Source: Fusobacteriota bacterium (lineage in GTDB: Bacteria; Fusobacteriota; Fusobacteriia; Fusobacteriales; Fusobacteriaceae). From it: a stretch of DNA of 19,677 bases. A program made the translations under genes and the position numbers. The notes beneath the pieces are model-generated. The model had not been told where the DNA came from, made no database searches, and saw only the letters and a program-made list of their open reading frames with translations. Below are positions 1 through 7,109 of this stretch, piece by piece (positions within the stretch are counted from its first letter, which is position 1; every line of letters begins with the position of its first letter). The stretch covers positions 1-19,677 of the forward strand of contig JAEWEF010000082.1 of the NCBI GenBank assembly GCA_023389595.1, read 5' to 3'.

Positions 1-67
1 TTATGAAATCAGCTACATTTATTTCCTCTTGCCAATTTCCACCTTTAAAACCTCTCCATGCGTCCAT
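1..67 (-). CDS. pflB: Pyruvate formate-lyase, N-terminal fragment (cut by window edge)
   Basis: Only the first 22 codons are inside the window. They read MDAWRGFKGGNWQEEINVAD followed by FI, which matches from memory the start of formate C-acetyltransferase (E. coli PflB has AWEGFTKGDWQNEVNVRDFI). The enzyme is a cytoplasmic glycyl-radical enzyme that converts pyruvate and CoA to acetyl-CoA and formate during anaerobic growth. The catalytic cysteines and the glycyl-radical loop lie outside the window. An AAGGTGG ribosome binding site ends 5 bases before the ATG, and a well-formed promoter lies at 133-161. The gene is on the same strand as, and downstream of, the RpiR-type regulator. Identity rests on a short stretch, but the combined W/GF/W/N-V-x-DFI pattern is distinctive. 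Confidence 0.82.
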   Translation of the reverse strand, partial: MDAWRGFKGGNWQEEINVADFI

Positions 68-132
68 GAATACCACCTTTCGTATTTTTTTTATTTGTTA
101 ATATTTTGATAAATAATTTTATGTCTTTTAAG

Positions 133-161
133 ATTTTACATTATTTTCAAAATTTTTTCAA
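133..161 (-). promoter_or_regulatory. Sigma-70-type promoter for pflB
   Basis: Reading the minus strand, TTGAAA (161-156) and TAAAAT (138-133) are separated by exactly 17 bases. The -10 ends 65 bases upstream of the pflB ATG. The region is almost pure A+T, so chance matches are possible, but spacing and position are right. Confidence 0.55.
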
Positions 162-181
162 ATTTTTTATTTAATTTTTTA

Positions 182-234
182 ATTTATAAAAAAAAATAAA
201 AAAATTTGCTTTAATAATTATTATATCTTTCAAA
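182..234 (-). terminator. Weak candidate terminator after the RpiR gene
   Basis: On the minus strand, TTTG (234-231) can pair with CAAA (208-205). Between them is the 12-base perfect palindrome TAATAATTATTA (212-223). A long T-rich tract follows (about 207-186). The stem is nearly all A-T and interrupted by mismatches, so it would be a poor terminator; the palindrome could instead be an operator. The rest of the stretch between the RpiR gene and pflB is low-complexity A/T. Confidence 0.25.
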
Positions 235-259
235 CAGTTTATTTATTTAAATTCATCTT

Positions 260-1114
260 TTATTTGTCACTATATATGTTGAATCTATCGGTTATCTCTT
301 TTAATCTATCGAAATTATCAGATAGTATTTTTTTATTTTCAACAGCCAGTTTAGCTATCATCGCATTAATAATAACAATTACTGGTACAAAACTATAGGC
401 TTTCCCACAATTTTTTATAGTTAAAACTAAATCAGAAAGCATTCCTAATACAGAATCTTCTTTATCGGTTATAGATATTATCTTATTTTTATTATCACTA
501 AAATATTTTGCAATGTCACAAGCAAATCTACTATAAGGATGGAATGAAATTACAAAGAGTATATCTTCTTTTTTTACATGTAAAAGATCATCTGTAAAGT
601 CAGATGCTCCTGATATAAGTAATTCAATATCCCCTCTAAATTCTTTAAGCATAAAATACAAATAGTAAGCCATAGAATAAGACCCTCTGGCTCCCAGTAT
701 GTAAATTTTTCTACTATTATTTAGCCATGTTATAGCTTGTTGTATTTTCTTTTCAATTGAAATAAAGTCAATGCTACTTAATATTTCTATATTAGTATCT
801 ATTATATCTTTTAATATATTTTTGTTTTTTTCTGATATATCAAAAATTTCATTTCTCAAACCCTTCATATAAGAATTTTCATACTCTATATTTTTTTGAA
901 ATACAGATTGTAGATCTGGATATCCTGAAAATCCAAGTTCTTTTGCAAACCTAGTTATTGTTGCTGGGCTAGTATCTGTAAATTTTGCAAGTTCATTTAT
1001 TGTTACAAAGGCTAATATATTTTGATTGTACTTTATGTATGTAGAAATTTTTTTAAAACTTTTTGTGAAACTATTATATTTTTCATCTAACAAATCTATT
1101 ATGTCACTTTTCAT
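260..1114 (-). CDS. RpiR/MurR-family transcriptional regulator
   Basis: This 284-residue protein has the RpiR family layout. An N-terminal helix-turn-helix spans about residues 38-70, with the recognition-helix text SPATITRFAKELGFSGYPDLQ-like (TSPATITRFAKELGF, then SGYPDLQ). A SIS phosphosugar-binding domain covers about residues 125-260 and contains YILGARGSYSMA and an ISFHPYS loop. Relatives bind DNA and respond to sugar phosphates; the ligand cannot be told from the sequence. The longest frame begins at a GTG at 1123, but that GTG is the end of the Shine-Dalgarno AAGGAGTG. The ATG at 1114, eight bases after AAGGAG, is the better start. It is the last gene of the trmH-Nudix-acetyltransferase operon, and its ribosome binding site overlaps the stop codon of the gene before it. 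No sugar-utilisation genes are nearby, so its targets are unclear; pflB downstream is one possibility. Confidence 0.85.
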   Translation of the reverse strand: MKSDIIDLLDEKYNSFTKSFKKISTYIKYNQNILAFVTINELAKFTDTSPATITRFAKELGFSGYPDLQSVFQKNIEYENSYMKGLRNEIFDISEKNKNILKDIIDTNIEILSSIDFISIEKKIQQAITWLNNSRKIYILGARGSYSMAYYLYFMLKEFRGDIELLISGASDFTDDLLHVKKEDILFVISFHPYSRFACDIAKYFSDNKNKIISITDKEDSVLGMLSDLVLTIKNCGKAYSFVPVIVIINAMIAKLAVENKKILSDNFDRLKEITDRFNIYSDK

Positions 1115-1126
1115 AATGGACACTCC

Positions 1127-1399
1127 TTAATATTTTACATGATCATATTCTCCAGTTTCAAATTTTTTAACTACATAAGAACATAGAGCCTCTATTTTGT
1201 AATCATTTAAAAGAGCATAATCAGCTATTTCATCAAGTAGTTTTCCTGCTATTCCCTGTCCCCTTAAAACGTCTGAAACAACAGTGTGATCTACAGACAA
1301 GACATCTCCATTTTGTTTATATGTAAGTTTAGCAATAACTTCTCCATTTTCATCAAAAATAAAAAAACCCTCTCCCTCTTTATGTATTATTTCATTCAT
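1127..1399 (-). CDS. NATD1/YjdJ-like mini GNAT acetyltransferase
   Basis: This 90-residue protein has the compact GNAT fold of the Acetyltransf_CG group (human NATD1, bacterial YjdJ). Visible marks are a beta-hairpin start (GEGFFIFDENGEVIAKLTY), the acetyl-CoA pyrophosphate loop RGQGIAGKLL (about residues 46-55) and a C-terminal ALCSYVVKKF segment carrying the cysteine usual in this group. The substrate is unknown in most members. The longest frame starts at TTG 1414, but TTGGAGGTG there is the ribosome binding site. The ATG at 1399 follows GGAGGTG with suitable spacing and gives the usual length. It lies between the Nudix gene and the RpiR gene in one operon. Confidence 0.8.
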   Translation of the reverse strand: MNEIIHKEGEGFFIFDENGEVIAKLTYKQNGDVLSVDHTVVSDVLRGQGIAGKLLDEIADYALLNDYKIEALCSYVVKKFETGEYDHVKY

Positions 1400-1414
1400 A
1401 AAATTCACCTCCAA

Positions 1415-1936
1415 TTATTTTTTTAAAATATTATTTTTATAGTAACTAAGAGCTATTATCGTTTTAGGATCTTCTAATTTGTATATATCTAAATTATCTA
1501 AATCTAATAATTCTATCTCAACAAATTCATTTTCATCCAATTTTTGAGATGATTTTTCTAAATCTTCTGCATAAAATAAATAATACTTTCCACTAGTTAT
1601 ACCAGGAGAACTATAGTATGTACATATTTCAGTTATTTTTTTAGCAAAATATCCAGTTTCTTCTTCAAATTCTCTTCTAGCAGCATCTATAGGTAACTCA
1701 TCTTTTTCTATTAATCCAGCTGGTATTTCTAAAGTTTCTTTTTTTATTGCTGGTCTATATTGTTTAACTAAAATCGCTTTATTATCAATTACTCCTAAAA
1801 TACCAACAGGTTCTGCTTTTTCTGTAAAAGTCCATTTCACTTCATTACCGTTTGGCAGTAAAAGTTTTTCTTCATATACATCTATTATATTGTTTGAAAA
1901 AACTTTTTCCCTACCTAAATGTTTAAATTTTTCCAT
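1415..1936 (-). CDS. Nudix hydrolase, ADP-ribose pyrophosphatase type
   Basis: This 173-residue protein is of NudF/ADP-ribose diphosphatase type. It should cleave ADP-ribose or similar nucleoside diphosphate sugars to AMP and a ribose phosphate. The full Nudix box is present at about residues 74-96: G, then E, then REFEEETGY, which holds the metal-binding glutamates. The upstream VKQYRPAIKKETLEIPAG segment (about residues 58-74) and the downstream SSPGITSGKYYLFYA segment are typical of the ADP-ribose subfamily. The AGGGG ribosome binding site overlaps the stop of the methyltransferase gene upstream, so translation is likely coupled. Substrate choice within the family is an inference. Confidence 0.88.
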   Translation of the reverse strand: MEKFKHLGREKVFSNNIIDVYEEKLLLPNGNEVKWTFTEKAEPVGILGVIDNKAILVKQYRPAIKKETLEIPAGLIEKDELPIDAARREFEEETGYFAKKITEICTYYSSPGITSGKYYLFYAEDLEKSSQKLDENEFVEIELLDLDNLDIYKLEDPKTIIALSYYKNNILKK

Positions 1937-1940
1937 AAAA

Positions 1941-2705
1941 TTACCCCTTTTTAATTTCTCTAAATTTATATAAAATTATAGCTGCAGCTACAGAAACATT
2001 TAAAGATTCAGCGTTGCCATAAATAGGTATAACAATATTTTGACTAGAAATATAAGATAACTCATCACTTACACCTCTAGATTCATTTCCAAATACAAAT
2101 GCATTTTTATCACTAATTTTCATATCCGTATAACTTACAGATTTATCAATTAATTTTGTGGTTATAACATTATATTTGTTAGCTAACAAATAATTTATTA
2201 ACTCTTTTTTACTCATATAAATTATGTTGGCAGAAAAAATAGATCCCATAGTGCTTCTAATAACTTTTTCATTATACACATCGACTGAGTTTTCAGTTAA
2301 AATTAAGTCTTTTATACCAACAGCATCAATTATTCTTATTATTGTTCCTAAATTTCCAGGATCTGTTATTTCATCAAGTACAACTATATTATTTGATAAA
2401 TTGTTATTGTAATCTTTTTTCGAGTATACTACAATTATCCCTTGAGAATTAACTTGTGATGATAAGGATTTGTACACTTTTTCTGTTAATTTTATTTTTT
2501 CACAATTGATATTTTTAATTTTCTCTAATATTGATTTATTTGTTGAAATATCTTCTCTAATTAATATATAGCAAATATTATCCGTGTAATCTAAAAATTT
2601 ATAGCCTTCTGCAATAAACATTTTATTTTTTTGTCTATATTTTTTATCTTTCAATTTTTTTAAATCTTTAATAAGGCTATTTTCAACACTACTTATTTCT
2701 AACAT
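1941..2705 (-). CDS. TrmH/SpoU-family RNA 2'-O-ribose methyltransferase
   Basis: This 254-residue protein has a short N-terminal RNA-binding domain (NSLIKDLKKLKDKKYRQKNK region, with FIAEGYKFL typical of the SpoU substrate-binding domain) followed by a SPOUT methyltransferase domain. The three knot motifs are visible: DPGNLGTIIR (about 115-124), FVFGNESRGVS (about 203-213) and IPIYGNAESLNVSVAAAI (about 226-243). Relatives methylate a ribose in 23S rRNA using S-adenosylmethionine; the exact nucleotide cannot be read from sequence. The longest frame starts at TTG 2723, but ATAGGTGA within it is the ribosome binding site for the ATG at 2705, which also gives the usual N-terminus. It is the first gene of a four-gene operon with its own promoter in the divergent region. 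Confidence 0.9.
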   Translation of the reverse strand: MLEISSVENSLIKDLKKLKDKKYRQKNKMFIAEGYKFLDYTDNICYILIREDISTNKSILEKIKNINCEKIKLTEKVYKSLSSQVNSQGIIVVYSKKDYNNNLSNNIVVLDEITDPGNLGTIIRIIDAVGIKDLILTENSVDVYNEKVIRSTMGSIFSANIIYMSKKELINYLLANKYNVITTKLIDKSVSYTDMKISDKNAFVFGNESRGVSDELSYISSQNIVIPIYGNAESLNVSVAAAIILYKFREIKKG

Positions 2706-2743
2706 AACTTCACCTATCAACAATAAAATATAATTTATTTTTT

Positions 2744-2752
2744 AGTATACCA
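2744..2752 (-). promoter_or_regulatory. Extended -10 promoter for the trmH-type operon
   Basis: On the minus strand the sequence TGGTATACT (2752-2744) is an extended -10 element (TGn plus TATACT), about 38 bases upstream of the ATG at 2705. No good -35 is visible at the expected place, as is common for extended -10 promoters. Confidence 0.5.
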
Positions 2753-2767
2753 TGTTTTATTTTTTCA

Positions 2768-2776
2768 TGATATAAT
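2768..2776 (+). promoter_or_regulatory. Extended -10 promoter for the PotD-like gene and dnaN
   Basis: TGATATAAT is an extended -10 element with a perfect TATAAT, 45 bases upstream of the ATG at 2822. The -35 region is weak. It stands about 15 bases from the opposite-strand -10 at 2744-2752, so the two promoters are nearly back to back and may interfere with each other. Confidence 0.55.
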
Positions 2777-2821
2777 TTATTAATATAAATTAAAAAAATA
2801 TTTTGGAGGTAATTTATTTAA

Positions 2822-3850
2822 ATGAAAAAAATTTTTCTTAAATTTGTTATGTTGATTACTTGTTTACTATTCATTTCATGTGAAGATGGTAAAGAAAAAA
2901 TATACATTTATTCTTGGGCAGGTTATATACCAAGTACAATTTATGAAAATTTTGAAAAAGAAACTGGAATTAAAATAATAGAAGATATTTATTCTTCAAA
3001 CGAAGAAATGTATACAAAAATTAAATCTGGTGGAGATGGTTACGATTTAGTTTTACCTTCTAGCGATTATTTAGAAATAATGTCTAAACAAGATTTATTA
3101 GAAAAACTTGATAAATCTAAATTAACAGGTCTAGAAAACATTAGTGACGTTGTTTTTGAAAAAATGAAATTATCAGGAAATATTTCTGATTATGGTGTTC
3201 CCTATATGATGATACCTACAGTTATAGCTGTTAATAAAAATTATGTTAAAGATTACAAAAGAGATTATTCTATATTTGACAGAGAAGATCTAGCTGGAAG
3301 AATGACAATGCTGGATGATATGAGAGAAATTATGACTGTAGCTTTAGATGTAAATGGTTACAAACAAGATAACGATAGCGATGAAGCTCTTGAAGCTGCT
3401 AAAAAAACTATTTTAAATTGGAAAAAAAATATAGTTAAATTTGATTCAGAATCTTTTGGTAAAGGCTTTGCAAACGGAGATTTTGTTGTTGTACAAGGAT
3501 ATCCTGATAATATATCTTCTGAGTTGACTAAAGAGCAATTAAACGATGTGGATTTTATAATTCCTGATAAAGGTGGTTTCAGTGCAATAGATTCTTTAGC
3601 AATACTTAAGTCATCTAAAAATAAAGAAAATGCCTATAAATTTTTAGAATATTTGTTGAGACCAGAAGTAGCTGCTGAAATATCTTCCATTTTCCACATT
3701 CCTAGTATAAATAAAAAAGCCTATGAAATGATGGATTTTGCTCCTCTTTATAATATAGAGGATTTAGAAAAAACTCAAGTGTTAATAGATATAGGTCCTA
3801 AATTATATAAGCACAATCAATATTGGCAATCTATATTAATAGATAATTAA
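2822..3850 (+). CDS. PotD-like extracellular solute-binding lipoprotein
   Basis: This 342-residue substrate-binding protein is of the spermidine/putrescine (PotD/PotF) type. A lipoprotein signal peptide is clear: basic MKKIFLKF, a hydrophobic run, and lipobox FISC with the lipidated cysteine at residue 20. The mature part opens with YIYSWAGYIPSTIYENFEKE, close to the YxWxxYxP start of PotD. GGDGYDLVLPSSDYL and GVPYMMIPTVIAVN are further family motifs. It should hang on a membrane and deliver a polyamine to an ABC importer. No potA, potB or potC gene is in the window, so the permease must be elsewhere or the ligand differs. GGAGGT lies just upstream of the start. It is 21 bases from dnaN and probably co-transcribed with it. 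Confidence 0.87.
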   Translation: MKKIFLKFVMLITCLLFISCEDGKEKIYIYSWAGYIPSTIYENFEKETGIKIIEDIYSSNEEMYTKIKSGGDGYDLVLPSSDYLEIMSKQDLLEKLDKSKLTGLENISDVVFEKMKLSGNISDYGVPYMMIPTVIAVNKNYVKDYKRDYSIFDREDLAGRMTMLDDMREIMTVALDVNGYKQDNDSDEALEAAKKTILNWKKNIVKFDSESFGKGFANGDFVVVQGYPDNISSELTKEQLNDVDFIIPDKGGFSAIDSLAILKSSKNKENAYKFLEYLLRPEVAAEISSIFHIPSINKKAYEMMDFAPLYNIEDLEKTQVLIDIGPKLYKHNQYWQSILIDN

Positions 3851-3871
3851 TATAATAGAAGAGGTGTTAAA

Positions 3872-4966
3872 ATGAAGTTTTCAATAAGCAAAGAAAAACT
3901 TATAAATATTTTTACAGAATTGAGTAATGTTGTAAAAGAAAATACCGTAAGACCTTACTTATCAGGAGTGCTAATAACAATTAATAACAATTTAGTAACT
4001 TTTAAATGCACATGTGTTGATATGGATTTAATTATAAAAGAAGAATGTATAAATTGTGAAAATGGCGAAGTACTTGTCAGACCTAATATTATTTTAGAAT
4101 ATATAAAACTTGTAGATGAAGATTTTATAAATATTGAAAAACGTGACGGTTATTTGATTGTTAATAATGCCGAATTTTCTATCATGAATGAGGAGTCTTT
4201 CCCTGAAATTATAGAGAATCTAGCACTAACTATTTGCAAAAAAAATTCTTCTGAATTAATAGATATGTTTGAAAAAGTAAAATTTGTATCCTCTACCGAC
4301 AGTACACATCAAGTTCTTAATTCTATAAAATTGGTGTTCAATGAAGATAATACTGAATTAATTGCAACTGATTCTTACAGGTTAATTTACTTCATTCATA
4401 AAAGTAAAAATATTGTCAAAGAAGAAGTTATTATTCCTATTGAAAGCGTGAATGCTATTTGTAAATTAATTAAAAATTTTGACGGTGAAGTTTTAATTGG
4501 TGTTTGTGATTCTAATTTAGTTTTAAATTGGGGTAATTCATACTTTAATTCTAAATTGATAAATAATGAATATCCAAATTTTAGAAATATAATGGAAAAC
4601 TATCAATTTAAAATGGAAGCTGAAGCAAATAAAAATGATTTAAAATCAGCACTTAAAAGAGTTATATCTGTGACGAAAAATAGTGATGACAGTAAGTATT
4701 CTGCAATTTTTAATTTCAATCAAAAAAATCTTTCTATAAGCGGATTCAGTGGTGGAGCAAAAACTAATCAGAATATTGATATAATTAAAAGTGGAGAAGA
4801 TTTAAGAATAAGCATGAATTGTAAAATAATACTGGATTTTTTAGAAAAAATAAATGGTAATATGATAATTAGAGGAAGTGGTCCTAAATCTATGCTTAAA
4901 CTTACAGAAATAAACAAAGATGATTACATTTACTTCTTTATGCCTATCAATACTGGTAATAAATAA
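3872..4966 (+). CDS. dnaN: DNA polymerase III beta subunit (sliding clamp)
   Basis: This 364-residue protein matches the usual clamp length of about 365-380. The N-terminus (MKFSISKEKLINIFTELSNVV), the ATDSYRLIYF motif near residue 168 (family ATDGhRLA), the NNEYPNFRNIM motif (family G.YP.f..vi) and the C-terminal YIYFFMPI (family vmP.) are all in order. It forms the ring that tethers the replicative polymerase to DNA and also recruits repair proteins. Ribosome binding site GAGGTG precedes the ATG. It sits directly behind a solute-binding lipoprotein gene instead of next to dnaA. It may be the only clamp gene or a second copy; the motifs look intact, which favours a working clamp. Confidence 0.9.
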   Translation: MKFSISKEKLINIFTELSNVVKENTVRPYLSGVLITINNNLVTFKCTCVDMDLIIKEECINCENGEVLVRPNIILEYIKLVDEDFINIEKRDGYLIVNNAEFSIMNEESFPEIIENLALTICKKNSSELIDMFEKVKFVSSTDSTHQVLNSIKLVFNEDNTELIATDSYRLIYFIHKSKNIVKEEVIIPIESVNAICKLIKNFDGEVLIGVCDSNLVLNWGNSYFNSKLINNEYPNFRNIMENYQFKMEAEANKNDLKSALKRVISVTKNSDDSKYSAIFNFNQKNLSISGFSGGAKTNQNIDIIKSGEDLRISMNCKIILDFLEKINGNMIIRGSGPKSMLKLTEINKDDYIYFFMPINTGNK

Positions 4967-4995
4967 AAAAAGCGATCGATTACGATCGCTTTTTT
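4965..4995. terminator. Bidirectional terminator between dnaN and the hydrolase gene
   Basis: A perfect G+C-containing stem, GCGATCG (4972-4978) with CGATCGC (4983-4989) and loop ATTA, is flanked by A7 on the left and T6 on the right, so it can stop transcription from both sides. The hydrolase stop codon TAA (4982-4980) begins in the loop and its last codons are in the stem. Confidence 0.9.
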
Positions 4996-5891
4996 ATTTT
5001 TGATTTAATCCATTTAAATATATCTTCGTATACTTCAGACCTATTTATTTCATTTAAAATTTCATGTCTTGCGTTTTTATAAATTTTATAATCTAGATTT
5101 TCAAAGTTATTTTTTTTCATAAAATCATATAACTTAACAACTTCTTTCGAAAAATTTCCAACCGGATCTTCAGATCCTGATATTACGAATATAGGTAATT
5201 TTTTATCCATATTTTTCATATTTGATTTATCACAAGCTATATTTATTATTTCAAACATTCCATCAAACATTGAAAGTGTAGGTATAAATTTTGTCATTCC
5301 ATCTTTTGCGTATCTCATATTAGACTCTTCATTTCTAGATAACCAAGAGTTAATTTTTTCATTTTTAAAATATTTTTTATAGTTTCCCGTTGTTGCAAAA
5401 CTTAAAAATTTACTTCTGTATTTGTTGCCATAAATTTTTTTCATAATTTTAGTTACTAATCTAGCAAAACTTAATTGATATTTTGGCTTTTGTCCAGTTC
5501 CAACTATTATCAACCCATCTATTAAATCACTATTAAAAATAGAATAAGTTCTCACCATAAACGAACCAAGAGAATGTCCTAACAAAACTAAAGGTAAATT
5601 AGAAAATCTATTTTTAACTTCGAGCGTAACATCTTTTATATCATCTATAAGAACCATAAAATTTTCAGGAAAAACTCCTAAATTATTTTTTTTACTAGAT
5701 AAAATGCCGTGTCCTCTATTATTATGTCCAACAACTATGTATCCATTCTTGTTACATTCTAAAGCAAATTCTTCATATCTTCCAATATGTTCATTCATTC
5801 CGTGTACAATTTGTATTATTCCTATTGGATTTTCAGTTTCATAAATAACTATATATTTTTCATATTTTTCTAATTCAATTTTTTGTCCCAT
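4980..5891 (-). CDS. Alpha/beta hydrolase, monoacylglycerol lipase/lysophospholipase-like
   Basis: This 303-residue serine hydrolase belongs to the Hydrolase_4 (monoglyceride lipase, PldB-like) group. The oxyanion-hole motif VHGMNEH (about 29-35), the HNNRGHG motif (about 56-62), nucleophile elbow GHSLGS with Ser107, acidic residue Asp242 in SGSEDPVG and His276 in NARHE form a complete catalytic triad. Relatives release fatty acids from monoacylglycerols or lysophospholipids; the true substrate is not visible. There is no signal peptide, so it is probably cytoplasmic. GGAGAA precedes the ATG. It follows the Ogg2-type glycosylase gene by 21 bases and is probably co-transcribed. Its final KKRS residues are encoded by the terminator stem. 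Confidence 0.85.
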   Translation of the reverse strand: MGQKIELEKYEKYIVIYETENPIGIIQIVHGMNEHIGRYEEFALECNKNGYIVVGHNNRGHGILSSKKNNLGVFPENFMVLIDDIKDVTLEVKNRFSNLPLVLLGHSLGSFMVRTYSIFNSDLIDGLIIVGTGQKPKYQLSFARLVTKIMKKIYGNKYRSKFLSFATTGNYKKYFKNEKINSWLSRNEESNMRYAKDGMTKFIPTLSMFDGMFEIINIACDKSNMKNMDKKLPIFVISGSEDPVGNFSKEVVKLYDFMKKNNFENLDYKIYKNARHEILNEINRSEVYEDIFKWIKSKIKKRS

Positions 5892-5912
5892 TAAAATTCT
5901 CCGATCAAATTA

Positions 5913-6578
5913 TTATTTAAATATAGTACCAGCCTCTTTATGCCAAAGCATTAAATCCATCTCATCCATAGGAATATTTACATATCTACAATATTCTCTC
6001 ATTTTATTTTCTATTTCTATATATAATTTTGGAGTAAGAGTTTTTGGTAGTTCTTCTATTACTCCAAACTTTACTAAATTTCTTAAAATATGTCTGTCTA
6101 ATATTGCTAGATTTTCTCCGAAACCAGTATTTCTTAAAAAGTGGCTGGCTTCTTTATAAGACATCCCCTTTATATTTTTAATTATCCACTCCCTTTTTTC
6201 CATAGTGTTTCCCAATTTAGAGAAAAAATCTTTAGTTATAATTTTTTTGTTCTCATCCATCATTTTATTTCTTAATTCTACCAAGTACTTAGCTTTATTA
6301 TTTTTAAATCTAACGATATTTAAATATTCAACTATTTCTTCTTCGCTCCCAGAAAAAAGTAAGTTGGCATCCAATAAATTTTGTATAGCTTTCCAAGCAT
6401 TTAAAGCTTTAGATTGTGGAGTTAAAATACAAAATGATAATTCTGCATGTATATCCTCATTTGTTCCATCGTTCCAAATATTTCTAAAATCTTCAAGCCT
6501 TTTTTGATATAAATGTTTATTTTCCTTATAAATTTTTTCAACTTCATAAAAGTAATCATTTTTTATAAATTTTGACAT
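5913..6578 (-). CDS. ogg: N-glycosylase/DNA lyase, Ogg2 type (8-oxoguanine repair)
   Basis: This 221-residue protein belongs to the HhH-GPD superfamily, Ogg2 branch known from Methanocaldococcus jannaschii and other thermophiles. It should excise 8-oxoguanine and nick the DNA. Visible features are FCILTPQSKALNAW (about 49-62), the helix-hairpin-helix KGMSYKEASHFLRN with catalytic Lys142, and LAILDRHILR with catalytic Asp161. The protein ends WHKEAGTIFK. The C-terminal lysine is a known Ogg2 feature that contacts the damaged base. AAGGAG lies six bases before the ATG, and a promoter is at 6605-6633. It heads a two-gene unit with the hydrolase. Confidence 0.88.
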   Translation of the reverse strand: MSKFIKNDYFYEVEKIYKENKHLYQKRLEDFRNIWNDGTNEDIHAELSFCILTPQSKALNAWKAIQNLLDANLLFSGSEEEIVEYLNIVRFKNNKAKYLVELRNKMMDENKKIITKDFFSKLGNTMEKREWIIKNIKGMSYKEASHFLRNTGFGENLAILDRHILRNLVKFGVIEELPKTLTPKLYIEIENKMREYCRYVNIPMDEMDLMLWHKEAGTIFK

Positions 6579-6604
6579 TTTATGCTCCTTTAATTTTTTA
6601 TTAA

Positions 6605-6633
6605 AATTTACTTGATTTTATAATTTTTGTCAA
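6605..6633 (-). promoter_or_regulatory. Promoter for the ogg-hydrolase unit
   Basis: On the minus strand a perfect -35 TTGACA (6633-6628) is followed 17 bases later by TAAATT (6610-6605), 26 bases upstream of the ogg ATG. It starts just after the terminator of the FMN-binding gene, so the unit is independently transcribed. Confidence 0.65.
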
Positions 6634-6640
6634 TCTTTAT

Positions 6641-6670
6641 AAATAAAAAAGCCATCTATGAATAGATGGC
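6641..6670 (-). terminator. Rho-independent terminator of the FMN-binding protein gene
   Basis: GCCATCTAT (6651-6659) pairs with ATAGATGGC (6662-6670). Read on the minus strand it is followed by TTTTTTATTT. It begins eight bases after the stop codon at 6679. Confidence 0.88.
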
Positions 6671-6678
6671 AAATATTT

Positions 6679-7083
6679 TTATTTTTTAGAAGGAAGTTTT
6701 ATAGGTCCAGCCATTAACCCAGATTTGATAGCAGATCTAATTTTTCCACCTCTAACAGTTGCTCCAGCTTTTTCTATTGATTCAGGTGCATATAATTTAT
6801 CTAAAGTAACTTCATCAACTTTTTTGCCTACTAAGAAATCTAAAGCTCCAATATATCCTTTGTTTTTTGCTACATATTCAGGTTCTTTTAACCAATCATG
6901 TCCTTTATAATAAAGAGTTCTATATTTTGCTTCTTTTATTACATCATTTTCTAAATTAAATTGTACTTCTACTTGAGTTTCTTGTCCGCTTATATACACT
7001 CCTCTGTAAGTACCATCACGATATGTAGAAGCAAAAGCTGAACTAGCAAATATTAAACTTAACAATATAATTGACTTTCTCAT
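6679..7083 (-). CDS. Secreted FMN-binding domain protein
   Basis: This 134-residue exported protein has a clear signal peptide (MRKSIILLSLIFASSAFA, cleavage likely after Ala18) followed by a single FMN_bind domain. DGTYRGVYISG and VEVQFNLENDVIKEAKYRT are the typical first strands. AGATVRGGKIRSAIKSGL (about residues 106-123) matches the phosphate-loop region where family members carry [S/T]GAT and where FMN can be covalently attached to the threonine. Here the serine before GAT is alanine, but Thr109 is kept. Relatives act in extracytoplasmic electron transfer. No Rnf, Nqr, ApbE or partner reductase is next to it. It has its own strong promoter and terminator, so it is a single-gene unit that is probably well expressed. 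Covalent flavinylation is an inference. Confidence 0.83.
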   Translation of the reverse strand: MRKSIILLSLIFASSAFASTYRDGTYRGVYISGQETQVEVQFNLENDVIKEAKYRTLYYKGHDWLKEPEYVAKNKGYIGALDFLVGKKVDEVTLDKLYAPESIEKAGATVRGGKIRSAIKSGLMAGPIKLPSKK

Positions 7084-7109
7084 AATTTGACCTCCAAATA
7101 TTTTTTTTG

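Noticed and set aside
68..259. Possible small RNA or riboswitch in the A/T-rich stretch upstream of pflB
   Set aside because: No stable G+C-containing helix or known conserved core is visible; only a promoter and a weak palindrome can be supported.
2224..2412. Short plus-strand frame inside the methyltransferase gene, and similar short frames at 6205, 6725, 7107, 12162, 14596 and 18540
   Set aside because: All are opposite or largely overlap recognised genes and lack a supported start.
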